DNA of 64,000 nt from Ustilago trichophora (taxonomy: Eukaryota > Basidiomycota > Ustilaginomycetes > Ustilaginales > Ustilaginaceae): the NCBI GenBank assembly GCA_900323505.1, contig OOIN01000012.1, positions 992,001-1,056,000 on the forward strand. Reading direction: 5' to 3'. Positions within the stretch are counted from its first letter, which is position 1, and every line of letters starts with the position of its first letter. Below are positions 41,186-51,150 of the stretch, in pieces. The notes under the pieces are model-generated. The model was not told the origin of the DNA. It made no database searches and saw only the letters and a program-made list of their open reading frames with translations. The translations under genes and the position numbers were made by a program.

Positions 41186-42838
41186 ATGAGTGGGATCGGT
41201 AAGCGTGGGCAAGGTTCACGCTCGGTAAGACATGATCAACCAGTACTGGGCTTCTCGTCAGAAACATCTCGCAAAAGCCAGGTGCCTGGCGAGAATAACA
41301 AAGAAGATGTAGAAATCGATAATGTTGCTCCATCATGCAATGTAGAAGAACCGAACTCGACAACGCCACTACTACGTCGTTCTCAATCGGCACGGCAGCC
41401 GGAACAAAGCCCAAGACGCACATCTTTCGTCTGCGGCCTCTTCCTTCCACTCTTCCTCATAGCTGCACTCCTCGTCATCTTCCACAGCCACCTTACCTGG
41501 TCCTCCACACCAACCTCGGATCTACCTTCATCCCTCCTCCCCAATTCGACCATCAGCAACGGCACCCACACATTCCACCGTACCGTCCTCCTAATCTCCC
41601 TCGATGGCGCCAAACCAACCTACCTCACCTCCGCGCTCGCACCACAATTGCACAATCTCGGAATGTCTAGCCCCAATTCTCGCAAAGCAGCCTTTATGCA
41701 ACCCATATTCCCCACCTTAACATTCCCCAATCACTGGGCCCTGCTCTCCGGCCTCTTTGCCTCTTCCCACGGCATCGTCGGAAACGACTTTACCCTCGCC
41801 TCTACGGGTCAGCAGTTCTACTATACCAGCCCGGCAAAGTCGTGGAACGGGAGTTGGTGGATAGGCGAACCGATCTGGGCTACTGCTGAGAGGGCCGGGC
41901 TGAACAGTGCTGTGCTGATGTGGCCTGGTCCTCCGGTGACTTCTGCTGGATTCCAGCCGAGGTACTTTCAAAAATACGAGAGTGGACCCGAGTGGAATTT
42001 GGACGGGAGGCTTAGAAAGGTGCTGGAATGGATAGATATGGAAGGAATGGAAGAAAGACCGAGCTTGATCTGCGCATATGTGCCGGATATCGACCAGGCA
42101 GCGCATAAGTTTGGCCCGGAAAGCGGGCAGGCGCTTTCTGCGCTACAAAGGGTCGATGCGTTCATCGGCGAGTTGAGGCGGGAGCTGGTCGATCAAAGAA
42201 ACTTGGGTAAAGTGGTGGATTTCGTAGTAGTAAGCGACCATGGGATGACAAGGACGAGTAACGACCGGTTGGTTTTTTTGGATGATTTGCTAGGCCAGAA
42301 GCTGTATGGCAGTGTCGACCATAGGGATGGATGGCCGTCTGCTGGGTTGCGGTTCAAGGGGACACCTGCCGAACAACGAGCATACGCAAGGCAGGCATAC
42401 GAGAAGCTCTCAAAAGCACAAGAACAGAATGGGGAAGGATGGAGCCTATACTGGCGAGAAGATCTGCCGGAGAGATACCATCTCGCATCATCCACAGTGG
42501 AAGATAGACTAGCACCCCTCTGGATGATCCCCAAGCTCGGGTGGAGCATCACCACCCACCCAGAGATGGCGAGCTTCGCAGATGGTGTCTATGCCCCCGT
42601 CGGCAATCATGGCTATGACAATGAGGAGGCAGATATGCGTGCGATTTTTGTTGCTTCTGGTCCATCTTTCACCAAGACGGACGAGGAAGAAAAGGGTAAA
42701 GGGTGGAACATGGACGGATTTCGAAATGTCGAAGTGCATAACCTCGTTTCTCGCATATTGGGGGTACCGGAGAGCAAAAGAGCACCTACGAACGGTACAT
42801 GGACTTTCTGGGATTCACACCTTAGAGCTGGTCTCTAA
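41186..42838 (+). CDS. Nucleotide pyrophosphatase/phosphodiesterase, membrane-anchored
   Basis: 550 residues. After a 75-residue cytosolic part, one membrane segment (FLPLFLIAALLVIFHSHL) makes it a type II membrane protein with the enzyme domain outside or in the secretory lumen. The NPP/alkaline-phosphatase fold is clear: first metal Asp in LLISLDGAKPTYL, nucleophile Thr in LTFPNHWALLSG (about residue 179), YVPDIDQAAHKFG, VVVSDHGMTR and GNHGYDN for the remaining metal ligands. It should cleave phosphodiester or pyrophosphate bonds of nucleotides or nucleotide sugars. Several N-glycosylation sites. The gypsy element ends 245 bp upstream, inside its likely promoter, so expression may be altered. 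Convergent with the NASP-like gene, 82 bp apart. Confidence 0.9.
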   Translation: MSGIGKRGQGSRSVRHDQPVLGFSSETSRKSQVPGENNKEDVEIDNVAPSCNVEEPNSTTPLLRRSQSARQPEQSPRRTSFVCGLFLPLFLIAALLVIFHSHLTWSSTPTSDLPSSLLPNSTISNGTHTFHRTVLLISLDGAKPTYLTSALAPQLHNLGMSSPNSRKAAFMQPIFPTLTFPNHWALLSGLFASSHGIVGNDFTLASTGQQFYYTSPAKSWNGSWWIGEPIWATAERAGLNSAVLMWPGPPVTSAGFQPRYFQKYESGPEWNLDGRLRKVLEWIDMEGMEERPSLICAYVPDIDQAAHKFGPESGQALSALQRVDAFIGELRRELVDQRNLGKVVDFVVVSDHGMTRTSNDRLVFLDDLLGQKLYGSVDHRDGWPSAGLRFKGTPAEQRAYARQAYEKLSKAQEQNGEGWSLYWREDLPERYHLASSTVEDRLAPLWMIPKLGWSITTHPEMASFADGVYAPVGNHGYDNEEADMRAIFVASGPSFTKTDEEEKGKGWNMDGFRNVEVHNLVSRILGVPESKRAPTNGTWTFWDSHLRAGL

Positions 42839-42920
42839 GCTGTCAGCATTATCATTCACAGCCAAGAGATACACAGGGTAATGATTAGATGTTTCAACAG
42901 CGTAATAGCACAATATACGC

Positions 42921-44264
42921 TCAAGCTTCGGTACGAGCCTTCTTGCTCTCACCTTCGCCGTTCGCCGATTCCGCTGTCTCTTCTCCCTCCGGCTTCTTCT
43001 TGCGCTTAACCATCGAGCTGAGATTGTTGACCGGTGCATCGGCAGCCGCGCTCTTGGCAGCACCAGTGAAAGGGTTCACCTCACCCGCGTCTTGCGCCTG
43101 TGCACCGAGGAAGGCATCCTTGATCGCCTGCTGCAGCGCATCTTTCGTCGACATGCCTTTCGCGGCATCAGCTGGCAGACCGAGCACGCCAGTCAAATCG
43201 GGTTGACCGTTGAGTTGCGCCTGGCCATCTTCTGTGTCGTACTCTTCGAGTTTGGTATCCAGCTCCTTCTTCATCTCTTGTACGTCCTGAAGTTCCTTTT
43301 TAAGCGCTGCTTCGTCGTCAAGCTTTACGAGATCGTCCTTTTCCTTGCTCTCAGTGGATTCGGCGGGTTCGGTAGAGGAGTTGTCGATGCGAGACTGAAT
43401 AGCGGCAACGCGAGCAGCAAGGACGTCCGATGCAGCCTGGACATGGGCTTTGGCGCCCTTGCGCTGGTCCACATCGGGATGGAATTCGAGCGCGAGACCG
43501 AGACGCAGGTGAGCATCGGCAAGTCGGCGAGAGTGTGCGTTGAGAAGAGGCAGAAGCAGGTCGAGGCTAGACTTGTAGTCGGCGGATGCCTGTGTGAAGT
43601 TTTCCGATTCTAATCCGACGTCGCCGAGAAGGTTCATGACTTCAGCCAGTTCAGCTTGAATGCGGATCTTGTCCCATTCTTGACCTTCCAGCGTTGTGAG
43701 TTTCGGAGACTCCGAGTTGAGCGCACGCTCGTAGATGACTCGCGCCAGGTCGAGCACGGCAAAAGCTCCTTGCAGATCATCCTCATCGTCTCCTTCCCCG
43801 GCAGCAGCACCAGCTGCGCCTTCGTCTTGCTCATCATCGTCATCATCCTCAGCATCACCAGTAAAGCTGAAACGGGGATCGCTCTTGACGGCACCCGCAG
43901 AGGAAGAACCGGAAGCTTTTGACGAGGATCCCGACGCAGCAGGTGCAGATGTTGGGGCGGGCAGAGGAGCCGATCCACCGCCACCTCCTAGCGCGGCAGA
44001 ATTGACGATGAAGTTTTCGAGCAGACTTCTGCCGTAAAGGTAGAAGACGGGTGCGAGCTGTTCCGCATCCTCTGCATATTCCGAGTTGAGCTGTTCGAGA
44101 GCCTGAGCAAGTTTGTCGCTAGAAGCCGAGTATTCCTTGAGTGCAAAGTGGCGCTTGGACTCGTCGATCAGTTGACGAGCTGTGGAGGCATCAGCGGCAG
44201 TAGCAGCAGCAACGTCCGACTCGGAGTCAGGTTTGGGGTTTGAGGGCTGATCGTTGAATGCCAT
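42921..44264 (-). CDS. NASP/Hif1/Sim3-type histone chaperone
   Basis: 447 residues from MAFNDQPSNP (44264); the upstream extension to 44360 is probably leader. It has interrupted TPRs: ARQLIDESKRHFALKEYSAS, then a long acidic, Ser/Gly-rich insertion (around DDDDDEQDEGAAG), then FAVLDLARVIYERAL, IQAELAEVMNLLGDVGLES and ADAHLRLGLALEFHP. This SHNi-TPR layout with an acid patch inside the second repeat is that of NASP, Hif1 and Sim3, chaperones of H3-H4 and CENP-A. A basic C-terminal segment (VKRKKKPEG) can serve for nuclear import. Role from family knowledge; substrate preference not readable. Confidence 0.85.
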   Translation of the reverse strand: MAFNDQPSNPKPDSESDVAAATAADASTARQLIDESKRHFALKEYSASSDKLAQALEQLNSEYAEDAEQLAPVFYLYGRSLLENFIVNSAALGGGGGSAPLPAPTSAPAASGSSSKASGSSSAGAVKSDPRFSFTGDAEDDDDDEQDEGAAGAAAGEGDDEDDLQGAFAVLDLARVIYERALNSESPKLTTLEGQEWDKIRIQAELAEVMNLLGDVGLESENFTQASADYKSSLDLLLPLLNAHSRRLADAHLRLGLALEFHPDVDQRKGAKAHVQAASDVLAARVAAIQSRIDNSSTEPAESTESKEKDDLVKLDDEAALKKELQDVQEMKKELDTKLEEYDTEDGQAQLNGQPDLTGVLGLPADAAKGMSTKDALQQAIKDAFLGAQAQDAGEVNPFTGAAKSAAADAPVNNLSSMVKRKKKPEGEETAESANGEGESKKARTEA

Positions 44265-44707
44265 TTTCGATCGTGTGTATATCGAAATAGAGATGGAAGG
44301 AGTGACAGAGGTGGTGGAGTGAAATGAGGAACGGTAGCAGAAAAGTGTTGGTCTGTCCACGAGAAAATCTAAAGAGAGACATTTTTGAGTTGAGCTGAGC
44401 CTCTTTACGCGCTCAGCTAGCCAAAATCATGTGCGCTTTCGACTGAGAAGCTGCGAAAGAGACACGCACGCGTCGCGTCCTCACCAGACTCACACAGCTG
44501 TCACTTATGCTCCTTTCTTCTCAGACCTCAAATGTGGAGACGAACAACGTTGCACAGCTACCATCTTACTGATCCATCTACGTTTACACAAAAGCAGCTT
44601 GCATACCTTTCCTGCCCGATAGCTGGGAGACAGTCTATTCCATGCATATCTGCAATTCCGATTACATTTCCAATTCTACATTTCCTTCAAAAAAGATTTT
44701 TTGGTGT
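44265..44707. other. Intergenic, no gene seen
   Basis: Upstream of the NASP-like gene and downstream of the secreted glycoprotein gene; nothing recognised. Confidence 0.6.
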
Positions 44708-46495
44708 CTAGGCCAATTTGTACGAGACCACCAGTTCAGGAACAGTGTTCTGCGGCAGTCCACCAAGCGCAAAGGTGAGGTTGTAATAGTAGAATCCATT
44801 GACGTTCTTCGAGCTGTCGTACGTCAGCGAACGCTTGACAGCAGCCGAGGCAACATTTCCACTAAGCATGAGCTCCATTCCAGGCAGCTTTCCGTCGCTC
44901 CGGTTCGAAGCGACCAAAAAGTCGTTGGGAAGCACGGTGAGAGGGGAAGTGCCAAACATGAGCGTCATCTGGGTGGGAGCGGTATAGTTGGCAGCGAAGG
45001 CTTTGGAAGGAGGGAAGCGAATGGTGAGGTTGGACGACGAAGCGCTCGCCGAGATGGTTTGAGTGGTTGGGTAGAGCGAGAGCCACGATGCCTTGGGTTG
45101 TGCGTAGTGGAGCGAGTGCGTGTCAGGAGTGGACCACATCATAACGGCAGGAGTGAAGGCGGTAGGGTTCTTGGCAGGACCACCGATGACAGCCTCGTCG
45201 ATCTCAGTACCACCCACCGAGATATTGTCAGCAATCCAGGCAGTGTAGTTTCGAGGACCGTGCTGCTTCACATCCGCATCGAAGGGCGGCGACCAGGCGT
45301 GCGACTTGACCAGACGACCAGGCTTGTTGCCAGCAGCGCAGGGCTGCAGAAGGTCGCGAGACTGCTGCGAGACGTACTGGTCGTGGTATTTGCTAGTGAT
45401 AGCCATCAGAGGTGCAAAGGCTGCATCAGACACGTGGGGTGAGCCAGAGAGCTTCCAAGGTACAGGCCAGCTCTTGGCATCACCGCCGTTGAGACCCGCC
45501 ACGGAGAAGCCAAGCAAGCTGACATAGTCCGACAGACCAAATCCATAAGTTCGGTCCCACGAACCACCAAGACTGTTGAGTTGCGGCTGCCAGAGCTCGG
45601 CCGTCTTGGTCCAAATCTTGGAAATGGTGTCACCAGCTCGCTTGGCCATGGTGGTGTTGGAAGGCAGGTAGCCACCCAAGCTGAGCGCCCACAGCGAGAC
45701 ACCAGTATATGTGGCCGAGTTGAATTCGCTGAGCGTGTCGTACATGTCAAAGAGCGAGTAGAACTCGCCTGCGTATTTTTCAGCAGACATGGTCATGTTG
45801 TGGTCGTTCTTGAGATTTCCATAGTACGACATAGCCATGCACCTCATGAGCCACGGGTTCGAGTAGGCGGGGGTAAGGTTGTCACCGTCGATGCCGAACA
45901 CGCGGTAAGTGTCACCGACAACAGCTCGATAGCCAGATTCGATGACGGCGGTCTTGGTCTCTTGGTCCATGAGGTGGCCAAAGTCCTCGATGGCCAGCAT
46001 GAAGGCAGTGGCGACAAAGAGATTCGAGTTGGCATCATAGGAGCCGTAAATCTTGGGTGCATTGAGCTTGCCGGGAGGAGGCTGGTTGGGGTCAAGGAAG
46101 GCACCGTACCAGATGTCGGACGAGTTCTTCCACTGAGCACCGATAGCATTGCGGATGAGCTGCTTTGCGAGGGCAGCGTCGCCAGGACCATTGCGAGCGA
46201 GCAGCGAGACGGCGTAGTAGGCAGTGTAGCGCGAAGAGCCAAAGATGTAAGGAGGCTGGAAGTTGGAATCCAGCATGTTGAGAGAGGTGGTGAATACATG
46301 GCGTTGGCTGGGCGAGAGGGTCGAGAGGAAGTCGGTAGCGTTGTTGTTGGCATTGGAGCGCGACGTCAGCAGCTGGTCGATGTTGAGAGATGCAGCGCCG
46401 GAAGGGAGGGCATTGACGCCCGAAAGCAAGCTTGCTGCAGCGCTGAGTGCACCAGCGGCTACAAGACCGGTGGTGAGACCTGAAAGCTTGACCAT
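44708..46495 (-). CDS. Secreted glycoprotein of unknown function
   Basis: 595 residues with a signal peptide (TTGLVAAGALSAAASLLSG) and many N-x-S/T sites, so a secreted glycoprotein. The N-terminal two thirds are helical with aromatic-rich repeats (SSRYTAYYAVSLLARNGPGD, YSNPWLMRCMAMSYYGNLKN, SATYTGVSLWALSLGGYLP, SWDRTYGFGLSDYVSLLGF). This suggests an alpha-toroid such as those of six-hairpin glycosidases or related enzymes. The last 150 residues look beta-rich. No catalytic motif was recognised and no gene name is offered. It carries no repeats or introns. Codon use and composition are like the flanking housekeeping genes rather than the effector array. Confidence 0.78.
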   Translation of the reverse strand: MVKLSGLTTGLVAAGALSAAASLLSGVNALPSGAASLNIDQLLTSRSNANNNATDFLSTLSPSQRHVFTTSLNMLDSNFQPPYIFGSSRYTAYYAVSLLARNGPGDAALAKQLIRNAIGAQWKNSSDIWYGAFLDPNQPPPGKLNAPKIYGSYDANSNLFVATAFMLAIEDFGHLMDQETKTAVIESGYRAVVGDTYRVFGIDGDNLTPAYSNPWLMRCMAMSYYGNLKNDHNMTMSAEKYAGEFYSLFDMYDTLSEFNSATYTGVSLWALSLGGYLPSNTTMAKRAGDTISKIWTKTAELWQPQLNSLGGSWDRTYGFGLSDYVSLLGFSVAGLNGGDAKSWPVPWKLSGSPHVSDAAFAPLMAITSKYHDQYVSQQSRDLLQPCAAGNKPGRLVKSHAWSPPFDADVKQHGPRNYTAWIADNISVGGTEIDEAVIGGPAKNPTAFTPAVMMWSTPDTHSLHYAQPKASWLSLYPTTQTISASASSSNLTIRFPPSKAFAANYTAPTQMTLMFGTSPLTVLPNDFLVASNRSDGKLPGMELMLSGNVASAAVKRSLTYDSSKNVNGFYYYNLTFALGGLPQNTVPELVVSYKLA

Positions 46496-48784
46496 GGTGC
46501 CTTATGCGTAATGAGAAGAGGGATTTTCCAGAATGCTGGGTCAGAGAGGAGAGAGGGGAGGCTTCTGCCGGTGGGAAGGTGTCGATGGCAGGTTGGGGGA
46601 CATTGTTGCTCATTCTTGACCATGGTTCTTAAGGACCAAGCCGACCGTACGATGCCTTTGGTGCAAGCGAAGCTTGACTAGCTCTCTCTTGAATCCTGCT
46701 GATAAGCCGTGCGATGCAGTGAGGTTCTTCTCCACATGGTGCAAACGCTGCTACATGCGATTAGACAGGCCGGTCAAATTGGACGGCAGACCTCGGCCAG
46801 GGTCTATGGCAGTGAAGAAATCCGAGTACGATGGTATCGAAGAAAGACAAGGAGCAGCAAGGTCTCAAACGGTCTGCAATGTGGATGGCCGATGATGCTG
46901 TAGCCGAGGCGACATCTCAGGAAGCGAGGTGGGAGGAGGGATTGATTCGCGACAGAAATGGTGACAAGCTGCACGAACGGGCCGAGCATCGGAAATAGGA
47001 CACTGCAGCAAAGCCATGCGCTGTGCACCCTCGCCAATCGTCAAATGGTGGCGCTATTCGCAACTGGGATAATTTGGTATGGTCGTTGCTGAATGCCTAC
47101 GATGCAAATCTGAATGTTGCAACCCTAATTTGTGGACGTCAAAATGAGAGTGTGAAGGAGAAGATGGAGCAAAGTGCGGGGTGAGAAAGATAGCCGGCAA
47201 TATTTGGCACGAGTCAAGGTGGGGGAAGTTGTGACTGGCGTGGGGGGAATTGGCTGGCCGTCGCGTTAGGGGCAAAAAACAAGGATTGCAAGCGCAGCTT
47301 TCGTGGTTGCTGCATCGTGCAGTATGGTCACGATGGCTCTGCAGGTGTTCAGGAAGTCCGGTCCGTTGAACGGAAACAGTACAAGCCATTTTCTATGGTG
47401 TGGTCTTCTTATCCTTGTTCGAGTCGGAGTGATAACCTAAGCGGCGATGTTGCCGTGGGTTAGAGGCCGGCGGAGATATTCATTCACTGTCTGTGAGAGG
47501 AAGAGATGATGAGAGGCCGAATATGGGTACGGGCCGAGCAACGGAGATAAAGAAGATCGACACAGTCAAAGTGAGGGTGACAAAGAAGCATAGATGGCCG
47601 CACGGAGATGGCCTTTGCGTATCTGACGGATGACACGGTATCGGCTTAGCGTTGATATCATCGCTGAGATCTACACTGATGCACAATCGTGGGGATATGG
47701 CTGCGTGTACAGACAAGCTTTAAGGACCGCCTGGAGGAGACTAGCCGCGTGCTTTGCGGAGGCGGATATATTCAAGCGGCGATGCCAAGCTTGGCCGATT
47801 TGTGCGGGGTAGGAAGAAGTGCAAGGGTCGGTTCGATATCATGCCGATGAAGCGTCCAGCGGAACAGAAGGATGAGTAAGGGGGATCGGTCTTGTCGGAT
47901 ACGTAGGGGAATCACTGAGCGAATCGCTCCAAGCGTAGCATCAGACGGAGGTCACAAGATCCCAGCAAGGATCCTGGGCATGATATACAGTACAACTAGT
48001 TCTGATAAGGTCAAGCTCAGAAGTATTTCAGCAAGGATCAACGCAATGGCACATTTCTGCCCACGTTTTGATTCCTTGCAACTAGCAGCCACCATACGTC
48101 TGGATAAGTCGCTAGAGCTCGTGAGGGACGCTCTCCTTACTCTATTCTAACTCTGTCCTCGCTAGCATTATGCTGCTTTTTGCAACACAATGCAACGACA
48201 AGTCAAACAGCGGCTCAAAGTCGGTCTTGTGCGACTGATAATGCTGAGAGGAAGGACAAGAAGAGGCGGAATCGAAGATGCAGTCAGGGTCCAGCGCCTT
48301 CCAGCTCTGTCCAAACTCGGCCGACTTAAAGTACTGAAGTTGAAAGCCGGTGGCGCGCCCAACTTTTCGCAGTCGAAGCTCTCTTAATTTCGCCGGTAAT
48401 ATCACCCGAAACAGCAGCAGCAGCGCCTCACTCTCCACACGTTCAAGTGAAAATGGCTAAATTCCGATCCCACCAAACACACATCCTAGTGCAACAGTCC
48501 ACAGCGAAAACCCACCCAAGTTACCGCTTGACAAGTTGGGCCGGCCCCGGCTCAGTCGGTCACTCTCCAAGATCACACTCTCTCTCGTCGGCAACTGCGC
48601 TTTCTCCACTCTTGACCCCGCACATGTCACCAATCACACAATCACACGCAATCCCAATCCCAATCCCAATCCCAATAGTCTAATTCACTGCCCAACCTTC
48701 GACGCCACCTTCATACTTTCCTTCGCCACTCCATCATCCTCACCCTCTTTTGCAAGCATAGGCGTGATCGATTAATACATCAAG
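46496..48784. other. Long intergenic, no gene seen
   Basis: 2.3 kb between two divergent genes. Only short unconvincing frames. A short CCAATC hexamer repeat (about 48651-48678) lies in the probable PEX5 leader. No RNA gene recognised. Confidence 0.5.
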
Positions 48785-50962
48785 ATGGCATTCCAATCCA
48801 TGCTCAACGGAGCCGAGTGCTCGACCTCCAACAATGGTCTCGCCCAGATGCTCAAGCATACTCAGCAAGATCGATCGATTCAGCATGGCGATCGCACATT
48901 CGCAGGCCAACCTCAAATGGGCCCCGCTGGAATGCGCCAGCAAAATCAGGCTGGCCCCAACTCGGATGCAGAAGCTTTCTTCCGTCAGCAGCAGGGCGCT
49001 TCAATGCCTGGCGCCGCGTCGTCGGCATTCGATCTCCAAGCCATGAGGAACGAGCTCAACAGCACCATGCCCGCTTTTCAGCGTCCCAATGCCGGTGCCG
49101 CATGGGCGAATCAGATGCCCCGTACAGGCACCCCTTCCAGCGCAGACATGGAAGCTGCTTTCGCTCGAGGAGCGGCTCCTGCCAGATCGATTCAGCCTCC
49201 TGCAGGCTCATCAGCATGGGCACAGAAGTTTGGGTCGCCTCAGCACCAGCAGCCAGCTATGCAGCAGAGGCTCGGTGGTGACGGATCCGGCTCTTCGGGT
49301 GCCTACGCCTCTCGTCCCATGATGGGCTCCTATGGCGGTATGGGCATGGGAATGGGCATGGGCGGCATGGGAATGGGCATGATGCGCGGCATGGGATCCA
49401 TGGGTCTCTCGCAGCAGCAGCAGCCCCAGCAGGCACAATCCTCGCAATCTCGCTTCACCGAGCTCAACGACTCGCAGTGGGAGGAGCAATTCAAGAAGCT
49501 CGACGCTGAACAAGCCGATGCCGAATCCAAGGGTAAAGGCAAAGCCAAAGAATCCGAGGCCGATCTTTTGCCCTCTGAAGCAGAACAAGCCGATGCCATC
49601 CGCCGCGAACTCGACGCCATCGAACAGGAACTCACCGCCGACGGTGAAGAGGCTAACTCACGCTTCGAGGATCTCTGGCGATCTATGAATGCACGTAACG
49701 GTATCCCTCCCTCTTCGGCCGATGCAGAATTGGCCAAATGGGAGGAAGAGCTACTCAAGGCCAGAGTCGATGATGATGACGAGCAGTTCGGTTACGCACA
49801 CCCCTCCGGTGGACTCGGTGCAGGTCGCAACGGCTTGGACGAGATGGCTGCGCTGGATGGTACTGAGGATTCGCTTCTCGATGGATTCGGCGTTGTTGGC
49901 CCTGATGGATACCCTCGCCTGGGCCAGTACAGAGCCAGCCAGCAGAATCCCTTCCAAACGCACCCCGACCCTCTCTCGGAAGGTCTCCGTCTGCTCGCCA
50001 ACGGCGGCAATCTCTCGGATGCTGCCCTTCTCTTCGAAGCCGCCACCCAACGCGATACCCAAGGCGGCACAGGTGGCGAAGTCGAACGGGGCGAAGTGGA
50101 CCGATCTCGTCGCGAGCGCTCTGAAGCCTGGCGCCGTTTGGGCGAGTGTCAGGCGATGAATGAGAAAGAAGCGCAGGCCATCCGCGCTTTGGAGGAAGCC
50201 ATCAAAATCGACGAAAACAACCTCGAGGCGTACATGTCCCTCGCCATTTCGTACACCAACGAAGGCTACGACACCGCGGCTCACCAGACCTTGGAGCGAT
50301 ACATTTCGCGGGCTTATCCTAACATCAAGGCCAACCCTCTGCCTGCCGAAATCTCGGGAAGCAAAGATCCGATCGAGGGCACTGATGGCAATCCTTGGGC
50401 CAGTCTGAACCGCGTCACTGATCTGTTCCTGCAAGCTGCTCGACAGGGCAACAGTGCAGGACAGATTGATCCCGAAGTCCAAGTGGGACTCGGTGTCTTG
50501 TTCTACACCCAATCGGCCTACGAACAGGCTCAGGACTGCTTCAACACCGCGCTTAGCGCACGACCGAACGATTTCTTGCTGTGGAATCGTCTCGGTGCCA
50601 CCTTAGCCAACGGCGGTAAACCAGAAGAAGCAATCGCAGCCTACCACAAAGCCCTCGAATTGCGTCCTACGTTCACACGCGCCATCTACAACCTCTCCGT
50701 CTCATGCCTCAACCTAGGCGCTCACCACGAAGCAGCAGAACATCTACTGGCAGCACTAAACCTTCAACAGACGCACACGTTACCCGATGTACCCGAGGGT
50801 GAACAACCGGCTCCTACCCCTCTGGCCGAGGCGGGAGAGAGTCATAATCTGTGGTCTACACTGCGGAGGATCTTTTTGGTTATGGATCGCATGGATTTGG
50901 CACAAAAGGCGCATGTTGGGTCCAGTTTGGATCAGTTTAGACGAGAAGGATTTGAGTTTTGA
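48785..50962 (+). CDS. PEX5: Peroxisomal targeting signal 1 receptor PEX5
   Basis: 725 residues. Cytosolic receptor that binds the C-terminal SKL-type signal of matrix proteins and cycles through the peroxisomal docking complex. The N-terminus has the conserved Cys (GAECSTSNNGLAQ, residue 11) used for recycling by mono-ubiquitination. W-x-x-x-F motifs for PEX14/PEX13 binding are seen at WAQKF (about 145) and WEEQF (about 232), with a variant WANQM (about 107). A Gly-Met repeat lies at about 180-210. The C-terminal half is a TPR domain (DALLFEAATQ, RLGECQAMNEKEAQAIRALE, LEAYMSLAISYTNEGYDTA, VGLGVLFYTQSAYEQAQDCF, LWNRLGATLANGGKPEEAIA), as expected for the PTS1 pocket. Full-length for the family; single exon. 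Confidence 0.95.
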   Translation: MAFQSMLNGAECSTSNNGLAQMLKHTQQDRSIQHGDRTFAGQPQMGPAGMRQQNQAGPNSDAEAFFRQQQGASMPGAASSAFDLQAMRNELNSTMPAFQRPNAGAAWANQMPRTGTPSSADMEAAFARGAAPARSIQPPAGSSAWAQKFGSPQHQQPAMQQRLGGDGSGSSGAYASRPMMGSYGGMGMGMGMGGMGMGMMRGMGSMGLSQQQQPQQAQSSQSRFTELNDSQWEEQFKKLDAEQADAESKGKGKAKESEADLLPSEAEQADAIRRELDAIEQELTADGEEANSRFEDLWRSMNARNGIPPSSADAELAKWEEELLKARVDDDDEQFGYAHPSGGLGAGRNGLDEMAALDGTEDSLLDGFGVVGPDGYPRLGQYRASQQNPFQTHPDPLSEGLRLLANGGNLSDAALLFEAATQRDTQGGTGGEVERGEVDRSRRERSEAWRRLGECQAMNEKEAQAIRALEEAIKIDENNLEAYMSLAISYTNEGYDTAAHQTLERYISRAYPNIKANPLPAEISGSKDPIEGTDGNPWASLNRVTDLFLQAARQGNSAGQIDPEVQVGLGVLFYTQSAYEQAQDCFNTALSARPNDFLLWNRLGATLANGGKPEEAIAAYHKALELRPTFTRAIYNLSVSCLNLGAHHEAAEHLLAALNLQQTHTLPDVPEGEQPAPTPLAEAGESHNLWSTLRRIFLVMDRMDLAQKAHVGSSLDQFRREGFEF

Positions 50963-51150
50963 TTTGCCTCACAAAGACAAATTCATGTCGTTCTTCTCAG
51001 TGCAAATTTTCACTTTTGAGACTTGTTGTTTTTCTTCACAAAAGGCGTAAAAAGTGTGAGAGGGTTGTGTGTTGAGGAAGCTTCCGATTGTGATTCCCAA
51101 AGCTGCGATTCCGAAAGTGTAAACGATATCGTAAACAAAGTGTAAGGTGT

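Noticed and set aside
44642..46483. Two long plus-strand frames opposite the secreted glycoprotein
   Set aside because: Antisense shadows caused by codon bias of the gene at 44708-46495; no recognisable features.
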